64,000 nucleotides of DNA from Runella sp. MFBS21 (GTDB lineage: Bacteria; Bacteroidota; Bacteroidia; Cytophagales; Spirosomataceae): contig NZ_JARNTW010000019.1 in assembly GCF_029433105.1 (NCBI RefSeq), forward strand, positions 62,001 to 126,000. The letters run 5' to 3'. Numbering within the stretch: position 1 is the first letter of the stretch; every line of letters starts with the position of its first letter. Positions 42,015-51,623 of this stretch are shown here, piece after piece. The notes under the pieces are model-generated. The model did not search any database. It was not told the DNA's origin and saw only the letters and a program-made list of their open reading frames with translations. The position numbers were made by a program, and so were the translations under genes.

Positions 42015-43088
42015 ATGCTCTTTGTTTTCGCTATACTCCTACTTTTGGGGACTATTTTTTATTTTTTTATGTATGACAACTTTGAATGGAAAGTTGCGCA
42101 ATATCGTACAAACCCTGACTTACGCATTGTAAGAGATGACTGGAAAGGAAATCCTGTTAATCCAGAAGGTAGGTTTCTAAACGAAAACTTACAGCCTCTA
42201 CCTGGATTTCGAGAGTTATGGAAATGGCAAACCGAAACCAATCCCCAAAAAGCAGAAAAGAAAGCCGATACTTTTAGACTAAAAGTAATTCATAACAATG
42301 ATTTTTTGCACTCTCATGATGATGGCATCATGTGGCTAGGTCATGCTAGTTTTTTTATCCGAATCAATGGTGTCAACATCATCACTGACCCTGTACTTGA
42401 AAGTCCTTCTCCTCTTATGAAGCGCTATTCTGCGCTTCCTGTGGATGTAGCGGAGTTAAAAAACCTTGATTATATTCTCATTTCTCACGATCACCGCGAT
42501 CATTGCGACGAAAAAAGCCTCAAGATACTGGCTTCTCAAAATCCCAATGCTACCTATCTTACGGGCTTGGGATTAGATAAATTATTGTTTGCTTTTACAA
42601 AAAGTACCAAAATCCAAAGCGCAGGCTGGTACCAAGCTTATCAGACAGATACATCAAAAATAGAGATTATTTATCTGCCTGCTCAGCACTGGGCAAGGCG
42701 CTATTTCAACGACACCAACAAAAGCCTGTGGGGAGCTTACTTAATACGCGCCAATGGCAAAAGTATATATTTTGGAGCAGACTCAGGATATAGCACTCAC
42801 TATCAAGATTTTGGAAAATATTTTAAAGAAGTAGATGTGGCCTTATTGGGGGTGGGAGCTTATAAGCCAGAGTGGTTTATGGCAGCAAGTCATGCAGGAC
42901 CTGCCGAGGCTCTCAAAGCCGCCCAAGATATGAACGCTCGACGTTTTGTACCTATGCATTATGGTACTTTCGACTTGTCGGACGAACCCTTAGGTGATGC
43001 TTATCGTGCTTTGAAAAACCTAAAAAAAGAACCTCAATACCAAGATTTGATTGTGTTGGCAGATATTGGCGAATCCATCAAAATATAA
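42015..43088 (+). CDS. MBL-fold metallohydrolase (NAPE-PLD/UlaG-like)
   Basis: Metallo-beta-lactamase-fold enzyme of about 357 residues with an N-terminal membrane anchor (MLFVFAILLLLGTIFYFFM). The metal motif HxHxDH is ISHDHRDHCD. The start LGHASFFIRINGVNIITDPVL and the later PAQHWARR, YFGADSGYS and PMHYGTF motifs match the N-acylphosphatidylethanolamine phospholipase D-like group. ATG 41916 is in frame, but it would leave only 38 nt between divergent genes, so 42015 is preferred. The substrate is unknown; lipid phosphodiesters are a guess from the family. Confidence 0.85.
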   Translation: MLFVFAILLLLGTIFYFFMYDNFEWKVAQYRTNPDLRIVRDDWKGNPVNPEGRFLNENLQPLPGFRELWKWQTETNPQKAEKKADTFRLKVIHNNDFLHSHDDGIMWLGHASFFIRINGVNIITDPVLESPSPLMKRYSALPVDVAELKNLDYILISHDHRDHCDEKSLKILASQNPNATYLTGLGLDKLLFAFTKSTKIQSAGWYQAYQTDTSKIEIIYLPAQHWARRYFNDTNKSLWGAYLIRANGKSIYFGADSGYSTHYQDFGKYFKEVDVALLGVGAYKPEWFMAASHAGPAEALKAAQDMNARRFVPMHYGTFDLSDEPLGDAYRALKNLKKEPQYQDLIVLADIGESIKI

Positions 43089-43090
43089 AA

Positions 43091-43120
43091 CAAATGAGAG
43101 CACTTTCGTACTCTCATTTG
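43091..43120. terminator. Hairpin between convergent genes
   Basis: CAAATGAGAG (43091-43100) pairs with CTCTCATTTG (43111-43120). A T-rich run follows on the minus strand, so it mainly ends the glycogen synthase transcript. Confidence 0.7.
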
Positions 43121-43142
43121 TAGAAATGTCTATCTAAATTGC

Positions 43143-44960
43143 TTAATTCACCGTGGTTTTAAATGCCTTTTTAGCCGCTAAATCGTGAGCGGTGTCATAG
43201 TATGAGCGAAGGTTACTCCAATCAAATACATCAGACATATTTTCTACTTTATTGCGTTGTTGGATACGTTCGCGAAGATTCATCCTCACAAACTTGAAGA
43301 GAATATTGGCCAATTGGTCGGCTGCTTGGTCAAAGTTTTGGGTTTTACGATTAATGACATAAATCCCACGATTTTCGTAATCACGCATGATTTGCATGAT
43401 AAAATCTCCAAAACCCGACAAATCGCTCGTGACCGTAGGAATCCCTCTTACCACGCATTCAAGCGGAGTATATCCCCAAGGTTCATAATAACTTGGAAAT
43501 ATTCCCAAATGACATCCTCTAACAAACTGCCCATAGTCTAATCCAAAAAGAGGATTAGTAGAAGCAATAAAATCGGGGTGATACACGATTTTGACGCGAT
43601 CTTGTTCATGATTTTTCAATCCCGATTGTTCACAATATTCTGTAATTGAATCAGGTGATTTCAGATCGTGCGTAACATAAGGAGGCAAGCGTTTGGTTTT
43701 CCAAGTTTGGATAGTTCGACGAAGGCGTAAACGCCAATATTCATCTACAAACTGATTCAAATCAGGCAAATGATGATCTGTAGAAGAAGCCGAGGCCAAA
43801 AATAGCTTATCACCCAACTGTTTTTCGATAGCTTCACAGGTATCTTGGATTTCTCCCAATACCGCTCGCGACTGAAGCACATCAGGATTGATAGAATGGT
43901 AAGGTTGGCGAGTCACAATAAACATCACCACCGTCATATCCATTTTAGCCTGTACCATTTTCCAATTGAGGCGCGCCAAAGCTTCCAATGTAATATCATA
44001 GCCTTTGTTGACATACTCATAACGCCCCGAAGTGAAGAAGTAGAGGGTTTTATCCAAGTTGAAAGAATAACTTTGAAAAAAATGCCCCATGATAAACTTA
44101 TGGATATTCTCCTTGTATTTCATGTGCAGGTTTTGGAATTCATGTACTGCGGCAAAACGCTGAATATTGAGTCCATTGGGCAAAACTAAATCGGGATATT
44201 TACCCAAAAACACCTCACATTCGCGAGCAGTGACATCGCTGACGGTAGTACTTACGTGCGCGCTCAAGTAAGCCAAACGCTCTATAGTAGCCTGAGCTTC
44301 GATATTATAATAGCGAGCCTCATGTTTCCAATCAAAATAAGGGAGTTTATGATAAAAATCGCGCTCATTGGAGGCAATATATCTTCCCAGCATAGTAGCA
44401 TGAGTCGTAAATACAGTAGCAATCTTGACGTCGTTGCGGCGCAAATCTGGCAATCCTGAGCTTGCCATCCATTCGTGAAAATGAGCCGTAATTTCAAACT
44501 TACGGGCATAATCTTCCGCAAATTGAGTCAAGAAAATACGTACCATCTCTCCAAAAGCAATAGTCTGATTGACTAAGTCTTCGATATTTACGGTAGATAT
44601 TTGGTGGTATTCCCAAAGCTCATATTTGATACGATTGAGCTGCCCCATCATACTACGAATATCAAACAATACTACTCTAGGCTTACCTGTAATGAGCCAA
44701 TAGCCATATTCTACCGCCAAGCCCGCTTCCCGCATTTTTTCGACGGTTTGATAAATCCCCGAACCATCATCGGAAGTGATAGGCTCGTATTCGGTAAGAG
44801 CCCGCTGTGGGAAATAAGGACCCAAACAGACGTAGTCGTCCTCCCATTGATCCACCATCGCCGGAACCTTGCTGCGAATCACGGTATAAATTCCACCCAC
44901 TTGGTTGCAGACTTCCCAAGCAACTTCAAACAAAAGGGACTTTTTTGCTTTTTTTTCCAC
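43143..44960 (-). CDS. Eukaryotic-type glycogen synthase (family GT3)
   Basis: Glycosyltransferase of 605 residues matching animal/fungal glycogen synthase rather than bacterial GlgA. The N-terminal FEVAWEVCNQVGGIYTVI, the block HFHEWMASSGLP...VFTTHATMLGRYI, LPNGLNIQRF, and the C-terminal FVRGCHLGIFPSYYEPWGYTPLEC with the paired catalytic Glu region are all GT3 hallmarks. GT3 enzymes elongate alpha-1,4-glucan from UDP-glucose; whether the arginine cluster for glucose-6-phosphate control is present is unclear. The N-terminus lacks the long regulatory tails of the animal enzyme. No branching enzyme or phosphorylase is nearby. Confidence 0.88.
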   Translation of the reverse strand: MEKKAKKSLLFEVAWEVCNQVGGIYTVIRSKVPAMVDQWEDDYVCLGPYFPQRALTEYEPITSDDGSGIYQTVEKMREAGLAVEYGYWLITGKPRVVLFDIRSMMGQLNRIKYELWEYHQISTVNIEDLVNQTIAFGEMVRIFLTQFAEDYARKFEITAHFHEWMASSGLPDLRRNDVKIATVFTTHATMLGRYIASNERDFYHKLPYFDWKHEARYYNIEAQATIERLAYLSAHVSTTVSDVTARECEVFLGKYPDLVLPNGLNIQRFAAVHEFQNLHMKYKENIHKFIMGHFFQSYSFNLDKTLYFFTSGRYEYVNKGYDITLEALARLNWKMVQAKMDMTVVMFIVTRQPYHSINPDVLQSRAVLGEIQDTCEAIEKQLGDKLFLASASSTDHHLPDLNQFVDEYWRLRLRRTIQTWKTKRLPPYVTHDLKSPDSITEYCEQSGLKNHEQDRVKIVYHPDFIASTNPLFGLDYGQFVRGCHLGIFPSYYEPWGYTPLECVVRGIPTVTSDLSGFGDFIMQIMRDYENRGIYVINRKTQNFDQAADQLANILFKFVRMNLRERIQQRNKVENMSDVFDWSNLRSYYDTAHDLAAKKAFKTTVN

Positions 44961-45355
44961 GGTAAAGCGAAGTTTTTAATGTACAATTTTTAATTCAAAA
45001 TGTACAATTTTTTAGATTTTAAAATGCAATAATAATGCTTATTTAATTTTTGCCAATTAAAATTAAGATTTATGACAATGATTTTTCAAAAGCATACACA
45101 GGCCGCCTATCGAATGAATTAAAATGCCATCAAAGTGTCTATAGCAAACATCATTATGCTTTTTTAAAACAAGTATTTTGTTCATAACGTCTTTCTTGAA
45201 AGGCTTTACTAGGTAAGTTTCTAATGATAGAAAACATCCCTAATAGTAGAAAAATAACTCTTCTATACATAAGAGCGTTTTTCTATCCCAATACTATGAA
45301 AAATTATGATACTATCGCCAATTGTGGCGTTTGAATTTTGGAGTCCCTACATTTA
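44961..45355. other. Intergenic region with paired GTACA direct repeats
   Basis: About 395 nt between two minus-strand genes. ATGTACAATTTTT occurs at 44979-44991 and again at 45000-45012, 21 nt apart (two helical turns), just upstream of the glycogen synthase start. They could be an operator. The rest is AT-rich with no recognisable gene. Confidence 0.45.
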
Positions 45356-46036
45356 TTAAACTTTGAAGAGATACCCAACCCCTTTTAAAGTAACTATTTC
45401 GAGAGCCGTATCTTCTCGAAAATAATCGCGCAGGCGGGTAATGTACACATCCAGATTACGGGAATTGAAGAAAGAATCATCGCCCCATACGCGCTTCAAA
45501 ATATCGCGGCGACTAACGGTAGAATTGCGGTTTTCGGCCAAAATAGATAGCAGCTCGGTTTCTCGGTGAGAAAGCTTACGAATCACTTCAGCCCGATGTA
45601 GCTCGTACTTGTGAGGAAAAAAGGTGTATGCTCCCAGCACTACTCCCTCTTTCGTAGGCATTGTCTTTTTTTGAAGCGTAAGATTGAGGATATTTTGTAT
45701 TCTTACGATGAGTTCTTCCATGCTAAAAGGCTTTCGGATATAATCGTTACCGCCACTCTGAAAGCCCTTTAGCACATCTTCGGTTTGGGTTTTGGCAGTC
45801 AAAAATATAATTGGTATCGCTGGATTTACTTGTCTGATGTCGTGCGCCAAGGAGTAGCCATCACGATGCGGAAGCATAATATCTAATACACAAACCATCG
45901 GCTCAAACGCCCTAAACTGCGCCATAACTTCTCTCCCATCAGCAACCATACATACCTCGAAGCCCCGACTTTCGAGGCTTTCTTTTACTATTTTCCCCAA
46001 AAAAGGTTCGTCTTCAACGTACAGAATTTTAGCCAT
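45356..46036 (-). CDS. OmpR/PhoB-family response regulator
   Basis: Regulator of 226 residues. The receiver has an acidic pair near residues 9-10 (VEDEP), phospho-acceptor Asp in VCVLDIMLP and Lys in YIRKPFS. The winged-helix DNA-binding domain (about 130-225) ends RLRDYFREDTALEIVTLKGVGYLF. It follows the histidine kinase by 6 nt and is the last gene of a four-gene operon starting at 51482. Confidence 0.94.
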   Translation of the reverse strand: MAKILYVEDEPFLGKIVKESLESRGFEVCMVADGREVMAQFRAFEPMVCVLDIMLPHRDGYSLAHDIRQVNPAIPIIFLTAKTQTEDVLKGFQSGGNDYIRKPFSMEELIVRIQNILNLTLQKKTMPTKEGVVLGAYTFFPHKYELHRAEVIRKLSHRETELLSILAENRNSTVSRRDILKRVWGDDSFFNSRNLDVYITRLRDYFREDTALEIVTLKGVGYLFKV

Positions 46037-46042
46037 TGTTTT

Positions 46043-47833
46043 TTAAAGTGATTTGCGAGGGAGTGTGATGACAAATACACTGCCTTTGCCTTCTTCACTT
46101 TTTAAGTTAATACTTCCTGCGTGCTCTTTTACCACCGACGCCACATAACTCAACCCTAAACCATATCCTTTGACATTGTGGGTGTTGCCAGTAGGTACTC
46201 TGAAAAATTTCTCAAAGATTTTTGATTGATATTCCGCTGGAATACCTATGCCTTCATCGCTCACCGAAAAGCTAATTTCAGTATCCTTCTCCGTCAGATG
46301 CAGTTTCAATTGAGGTTTATTTTCACTGTACTTAATGGCGTTGTCGAGTAAGTTATAGACTACATTGGTAAGATGAATTTTATCCCCCCAAAATACAAAG
46401 TTCTCTCCAGAGGTTTGATAATGTACGGTAGCTCCACATTTTTCAAACTGTAATTTCATTGAATTCACTACCTGCCCCACTAGCTCCTTCATCTCCAATT
46501 CTTCGCGGGTGAGGGTCAATCCTTGCTGCTCAAAAGTCGCCATTTTCAATACTTTATCTACCAGCAAAGTGAGTCTATTGAGTTCATTTTTAGAAATTTC
46601 CAAATACTCTTTTGTGAGTTGCGGATTTTGAGCTGCGCCAAAGTTTTGCAAAGCTTCAATCGCTACACTGACTGTGGCGATGGGAGTTTTGAGTTCGTGA
46701 GTTACGTTGCTGATAAAATCGTTTTTAAGTGCCGTAAGTCGTCGCTGTTGTCGTAAGTTGCGATAAATCGCCCCAAAAGCAAGGGCGGTAATCGTTAACA
46801 AGAAAACTGAAAAAAGTGCTTGTGGGACAATTTTTTTCAACAAAAAAACTTCATAATCTTTAAACGCTGCCCTGTACGTACTTCCCAATGGCATAGTGCT
46901 TGCCACTTCAGAAGTAAGAAGCTCTTGGGGCAAAAAAGTAGTATCGCCGGCCAAAGCTTTTCCTTGACGGACTACCCGAAAAGGAACTTCAATTTTGGAT
47001 TTTTGGATTAGCCCTTTGTACTGGACTTGTATTTCGGGGATTTTGAGCGAATCTGCATCAAATCGAATCACAAAATTATTTTCAACATGACGACTTTTGG
47101 TTTTCGGCATCTCTTCCTCCCGCCTAGGTGGTGAAGCTAAACTGTCGTTTATGATTGACAATTGAAGTTTGTCGGATTTCGAAAATCGCACATTTCCCCG
47201 AATGCTATCTTTGGCATCTCGCAAATACAGCATGACCCTAGCCACTTTACCCACGAGTTTTTGGGCACTATCATGTTCGATAGCTCTCTGGACTATCACC
47301 ACTTGTGGGTACGGAGCAGCAGCTGTATCTTTCAACTTAACTCTTGTAAAATCAATAGGATTGCCACGATGGATTCTAATAGACTCAATATTTTTGGGGT
47401 CGATGTTTGCGAGACTCGTTTTTTGAAAAGCAATAAAGCTATCCCGCAGCTGTTGTTGAAGCAACTGCCCTAGGTGCCCTACCACTACACTATCATTGGA
47501 GGAAGGCTCTAAAGCCACTTTTTTGTCCTTCCCCTTTTTAGGGTCTACAGTAGAGCTAAAATTGACCGATACTTTAGTAGATATACCCACTGTAGCCCCG
47601 GAGTCTATATTTAATTTCAAAGGCTTTTTAGTAGACAACTTTATTTTTTTCTGAATCAAAGAATCTTCTAAGGCTTGAATAGTATTCTTAAATAAAATAT
47701 CTGCTTCTTTTTGAAGGATTGTTTTTTGTTCACTGTATTCTTTGTAAAGCCAAAATGCTTGAAAAGCCGCTAGCAAAATCATGCTAGCGACCATCAAAGT
47801 AAGCGATATAGTATTGGGTTTGTATAGCTTCAT
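46043..47833 (-). CDS. Membrane sensor histidine kinase
   Basis: Kinase of 596 residues with two membrane segments (about 10-30 and 335-355) around a periplasmic domain of some 300 residues. There is no HAMP or PAS domain that I can see. The kinase core has the phospho-His in NVTHELKTPIATV, the N box LLDNAIKYSENK, G1 SDEGIGIP and G2 GYGLGLSYV. The large sensor domain is unlike common families; it includes two related-looking stretches with RNVRFSKSD and VENNFVIRFD. It begins 1 nt after the GLPGLI gene and overlaps no other. The signal may relate to the OMP/GLPGLI pair upstream. Confidence 0.92.
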   Translation of the reverse strand: MKLYKPNTISLTLMVASMILLAAFQAFWLYKEYSEQKTILQKEADILFKNTIQALEDSLIQKKIKLSTKKPLKLNIDSGATVGISTKVSVNFSSTVDPKKGKDKKVALEPSSNDSVVVGHLGQLLQQQLRDSFIAFQKTSLANIDPKNIESIRIHRGNPIDFTRVKLKDTAAAPYPQVVIVQRAIEHDSAQKLVGKVARVMLYLRDAKDSIRGNVRFSKSDKLQLSIINDSLASPPRREEEMPKTKSRHVENNFVIRFDADSLKIPEIQVQYKGLIQKSKIEVPFRVVRQGKALAGDTTFLPQELLTSEVASTMPLGSTYRAAFKDYEVFLLKKIVPQALFSVFLLTITALAFGAIYRNLRQQRRLTALKNDFISNVTHELKTPIATVSVAIEALQNFGAAQNPQLTKEYLEISKNELNRLTLLVDKVLKMATFEQQGLTLTREELEMKELVGQVVNSMKLQFEKCGATVHYQTSGENFVFWGDKIHLTNVVYNLLDNAIKYSENKPQLKLHLTEKDTEISFSVSDEGIGIPAEYQSKIFEKFFRVPTGNTHNVKGYGLGLSYVASVVKEHAGSINLKSEEGKGSVFVITLPRKSL

Positions 47834-47834
47834 C

Positions 47835-48572
47835 TTAGTTTCGGATGATTCTAATACCGCCTTGTCCGCCCATTTCTTTCATAAACTCATCCCTTTTTTT
47901 ATTAAACTCTGCCTCCGTTATTTTTTTACCTCCGGTGGGGGTTCTCAGGTCAGCATTACTTAGTTTTTTAAAATCGATTTTGGTCATGTTATAAATCATA
48001 TCGCCGTCATTGACATCTACTTCCAAAATCAAGCCTGGTAAGCCTCCAAAGCCCACAGGGCCACTTGGAACAGGAATCGCCTCCGCAAACCACGCCACTA
48101 TTGGCTGATTAGTGGCTTTGTTGGTCATGGTAGCTTTAAGACAATCATAGCCCTGAATTTTTTTGGTATCTCCAGTGAGTTTCCAAGGCATTCGACGGAG
48201 CGTGTCTTCTATCAAAAACTTCTGTCCCGCTAGCTCTCTTAGTTCTATGGAGCGCTGCGTTTCGTAATTGCGATAAGTCTCGTTTTGGGGAGCTCTTAAT
48301 ACCATTCTTACAGTAGCCCCATTTCCATCTGAGGATTCATTTTCTTCGTTGGGCTGTTGGTCGGCGGCTTTAAACAATGATTCTGATGCCCGTATAGTAA
48401 GTTGCATTTTGTTGGTACGAAATTCGGGCATCATGGCTTTCATCGACTCATCTTGCATGCGTTTGTGCATATTGATTTTTTGGTCATAAAACACCACTCC
48501 TTCATTTTGTTGGCCATAGCCGTATATTGCTGTACTTATTCCGACTAGCAAAGTTAAGATTTTCTTTTTCAT
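47835..48572 (-). CDS. GLPGLI-family periplasmic protein
   Basis: Secreted protein of 245 residues with a signal peptide (cleavage after YGYGQ). It has the defining motif GGLPGLILEVDV, preceded by a Trp/Phe-rich WFAEAIPVPSGP segment, and belongs to the Porph_ging/GLPGLI family found only in Bacteroidota. The family's function is unknown. GLPGLI genes commonly sit beside an OMP_b-brl outer-membrane protein, as here. It is tightly packed between that receptor (36 nt) and the histidine kinase (1 nt). Confidence 0.92.
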   Translation of the reverse strand: MKKKILTLLVGISTAIYGYGQQNEGVVFYDQKINMHKRMQDESMKAMMPEFRTNKMQLTIRASESLFKAADQQPNEENESSDGNGATVRMVLRAPQNETYRNYETQRSIELRELAGQKFLIEDTLRRMPWKLTGDTKKIQGYDCLKATMTNKATNQPIVAWFAEAIPVPSGPVGFGGLPGLILEVDVNDGDMIYNMTKIDFKKLSNADLRTPTGGKKITEAEFNKKRDEFMKEMGGQGGIRIIRN

Positions 48573-48608
48573 TGATTTATTGATAGTTATTGGTTTTGTT
48601 GTTGCATC

Positions 48609-51482
48609 TTATCCTCTCTGAATCACCCTCACCCCTCCAGAGGGCATCCCTCCCAAAATATTGTTGAGACTGTAGGTAAAGCTTAGTAAAAAGTAGCGGC
48701 CAAGCGACCGAATACGCTCATCCTGAACAAAATTGCCCTGTGCCATACGGCTGATTCCAACGTTGCGGTTGAGCATATCTACGACCGAAAACTTGAGTTC
48801 GCCGCGTTTGTTTTTCAAGAAAAACTTAGAGACCGAAGCATTCCAAATAGGTACTTTTTGATTGAAAGAAGACCCTGCAAAATTGTAGATGCTGTAATCC
48901 ATGACCGAACTGACGTTCCAGGTTTTTGTCAATTTAAGATTGGCTTCTACGTCATAGCTTTGATTCATAAACGACTGATTGAGAGCAGGATTAAGCGAAT
49001 ACGCGGTGCGATTGAAAGTCATAGACCCACTGGCAGATATATCAAATGCTTCTTTGTAGCGGTATTCGAGTCGTAGGGTATTGCGGCTTTCTAATCGCCG
49101 AGTTTGATTGTCGGTATCGTTGACTGGCGTAATCCCCCGATTCAACAATAGATTTGTACTAAAATTGACTCGTGTACCGATGGCTTTGATACGAAACCCT
49201 TTTGAAATATTGGTAATGAGATTATAATCATCTTTGACATTGATAGGCCGATAGGTACGTACGAGATTGGCGTCTACTTGCTGAGCAGTAGCAATTTTGT
49301 TGGTAGTATAAGTAAGGTTGACAAAAGCAAAAAAGTTACTAAAGTTGAGTTGATTAAAACGGAAAAAGTTGAGATTGAGTCGATGGTTGTATTCGGGGCG
49401 CAAACCAGGATTTCCGGTATAAATATTAAGCGGGTCGCTATTGTCTACGATAGGCGATAGCTGCTGAATACTTGGCTCACGTACATCTGTGTCATAAGTC
49501 AGGTTAATATTTTGATTGGTGGCAAAATTGTACTGAAATCTTAGGTTAGGAAGTAGGTTGGTGAAAGTACGGCTGACATGTGTATTTTGTAAAATCAAAT
49601 CCCCTTCCAATGCCGACCGCTGCAAACTTACGCCTGTCGAAAAATTATATTTGGGTTGATTGAGACGGAAGTTCATCCCACCTCGTTGGTAGATAAAATC
49701 GTTACGAAACTGATTACTGAGTTGGACATTCATGCGGGGTGCGCGCCCTTCGCCATTCACATCATATACGAGGCGATTGACGTCGTTTTGAGTAAAATTA
49801 ACCGCATAGTTTACCTCCAAATAGCGTCGCTTTCCCAAAGGTTCGGTATAAGAAGCCGTTAGCCCATAGGTTTGTCGGTCGTTGGTTTGGGTGTTGGTCT
49901 GTCGTAAAGTATCTACTCTATTTTTCTCACCACTTGAATTATAAAAACTGTTTAATGCATTCAAAGTGCCGTTGCGGTCGCTTTGTTCGAGTCCTAATAA
50001 AAAATTGGTAGATAGCGTACGTCCTTTTTTGGCAAACTTATGCCGCCACAACAATTCCGAGTTTATGCGCCAATTGTTGCCTTGTGTATTTGACTGCCGC
50101 ATACCTTCATTTTCGAGTATATTGTTGGCATTGGTAGCGCGACTACTACTACCTGTATAAGAAGAGTTTTTGGCATAACTAAGCTGATTAGTCCACTTCA
50201 AGGAGTTGAGCGAATCTATCTTATGGTCCACAGTCACATTGGCCCTATGCGTAGCATTGTGGGTATTTTGGGCGGTATTTTGTTTTGTTTTAAAACTTCC
50301 TGACGGCAAAAAAGTCTCCCGATTGGTTTCACGCTCAATGCGTTGGTCTAGCTGATTATAAAAATAATTACTTTGTAGTTCGGTCTTTTTATTGAACTGA
50401 TTGTTGTAATTAAGTCCTGCGCCGCCAGAAGTCACGAAGCCATTGTTTCGCCCCCCAAAATTGAGCGGAATGGCCGCATCTTCTTCAGAATTGAACTGCA
50501 ATCTCACCGCCCCTCCCGTCATCATTCGTTGGGCATTACCCGTAAAATTCATGTAGTCGTTTATTGAGAATCCTTGCTGATTGATATTATTAGCCATTCC
50601 CAGCACTGACATTTGGCGGGTTTTGCTAAATCGGTTGAAATTGGCTTTGAGCGAATAGCGACTATCAGGCCCCGCCCCCGCAGTGGCATTACCAAAGATT
50701 CCCTTCTTTTTCTCTTCTTTGAGAGAAAGGTTGATTGTTTTTTCGCGTTGGCCGTCGTCAATGCCCGTAAATTGGGCTTGGTCTGACTTACGGTCAAATA
50801 CCTGAACTTTATCTACGGCATCGGCGGGGAGATTTTTGGTCGCCATTTTAGGATCTCGACCAAAAAATTCTTTACCATCCACGGTCACCCGCTGCACTTG
50901 CTGACCTTGGGCACGTACCGTTCCGTCGCGATCTACTTCCACGCCAGGCAATCTTTTCAATAAGTCTTCGACGGCGGCATTGGGCTGCACCTTAAAAGAG
51001 CTGGCATTGTATTCAATGGTATCTTGTTTAATTGTCACGGGGTCGCGTTCTCCTTTTACCACCACTTCTTTAAGGTCTTTGGGTATGGGGAGCATGGTGA
51101 GCTTTCCCAATTCCAACAACTCTCCCGAAGGAGGTGTGATAGATTGAAGAATGGGCTGTAATCCCATGTAAGTCACTTTCAAGAAGTAAGAAGCGTGAAG
51201 CACATTTTTAAACTCAAATGTTCCGGTGGATTGGGACCTCGAAAACGACACAAGCGAGGTGTCTTTCCCGTCAAGCAGCATCACAGTAGCGCCTTCTAAG
51301 GGACGCTGCGTAGTGTCTACTAATACTCCTTTGATAGAGAATTTTTGAGCGTATGCTCCCGCCGAAACAAACAACAACAGAAACAATACCCAAGGGACAA
51401 ATAAGAAAGAGTATTTTTTTCTCAATCCCCCAAACGGGGTTTTTAGTTGTGGTTTGCTCGGCGTTAGAAGCTGCAAAATCAT
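48609..51482 (-). CDS. TonB-dependent-receptor-like outer membrane beta-barrel protein (OMP_b-brl_3)
   Basis: Outer-membrane protein of 957 residues. A signal region (about 1-45, cleavage near AYAQ) is followed by a carboxypeptidase-like domain (VLVDTTQRPLEGATVMLL), then a plug-like part with LLKRLPGVEVDRDG and VQRVTVDGKEFFG, and a long barrel with many N/T-rich strands. This layout is the outer membrane beta-barrel (PF14905-type) group, distinct from SusC. Start ATG 51482 has a -7 element 27-34 nt upstream. It heads the OMP/GLPGLI/kinase/regulator operon. Confidence 0.9.
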   Translation of the reverse strand: MILQLLTPSKPQLKTPFGGLRKKYSFLFVPWVLFLLLFVSAGAYAQKFSIKGVLVDTTQRPLEGATVMLLDGKDTSLVSFSRSQSTGTFEFKNVLHASYFLKVTYMGLQPILQSITPPSGELLELGKLTMLPIPKDLKEVVVKGERDPVTIKQDTIEYNASSFKVQPNAAVEDLLKRLPGVEVDRDGTVRAQGQQVQRVTVDGKEFFGRDPKMATKNLPADAVDKVQVFDRKSDQAQFTGIDDGQREKTINLSLKEEKKKGIFGNATAGAGPDSRYSLKANFNRFSKTRQMSVLGMANNINQQGFSINDYMNFTGNAQRMMTGGAVRLQFNSEEDAAIPLNFGGRNNGFVTSGGAGLNYNNQFNKKTELQSNYFYNQLDQRIERETNRETFLPSGSFKTKQNTAQNTHNATHRANVTVDHKIDSLNSLKWTNQLSYAKNSSYTGSSSRATNANNILENEGMRQSNTQGNNWRINSELLWRHKFAKKGRTLSTNFLLGLEQSDRNGTLNALNSFYNSSGEKNRVDTLRQTNTQTNDRQTYGLTASYTEPLGKRRYLEVNYAVNFTQNDVNRLVYDVNGEGRAPRMNVQLSNQFRNDFIYQRGGMNFRLNQPKYNFSTGVSLQRSALEGDLILQNTHVSRTFTNLLPNLRFQYNFATNQNINLTYDTDVREPSIQQLSPIVDNSDPLNIYTGNPGLRPEYNHRLNLNFFRFNQLNFSNFFAFVNLTYTTNKIATAQQVDANLVRTYRPINVKDDYNLITNISKGFRIKAIGTRVNFSTNLLLNRGITPVNDTDNQTRRLESRNTLRLEYRYKEAFDISASGSMTFNRTAYSLNPALNQSFMNQSYDVEANLKLTKTWNVSSVMDYSIYNFAGSSFNQKVPIWNASVSKFFLKNKRGELKFSVVDMLNRNVGISRMAQGNFVQDERIRSLGRYFLLSFTYSLNNILGGMPSGGVRVIQRG

Positions 51483-51508
51483 GGCTGTATGGAGTTTTTA
51501 TGATGCCA

Positions 51509-51516
51509 CAAAACTA
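51509..51516 (-). promoter_or_regulatory. Putative -7 element for OMP/GLPGLI/TCS operon
   Basis: TAGTTTTG on the minus strand matches TAnnTTTG, 27 nt upstream of ATG 51482. Confidence 0.45.
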
Positions 51517-51587
51517 ATTCAGGGCTTTGGAGAAGTAGGTTAAAGGTCATTGAAACAATGTTAATTAAGGTTAATGCCAAAAGTCCC

Positions 51588-51595
51588 TATCTTTG
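51588..51595 (+). promoter_or_regulatory. Putative -7 element for class IV aminotransferase operon
   Basis: TATCTTTG is an exact TAnnTTTG match, 28 nt before ATG 51624, divergent from the element at 51509. Confidence 0.5.
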
Positions 51596-51623
51596 TAGCT
51601 ACTCATCTTAGCTTTCTAAAACC

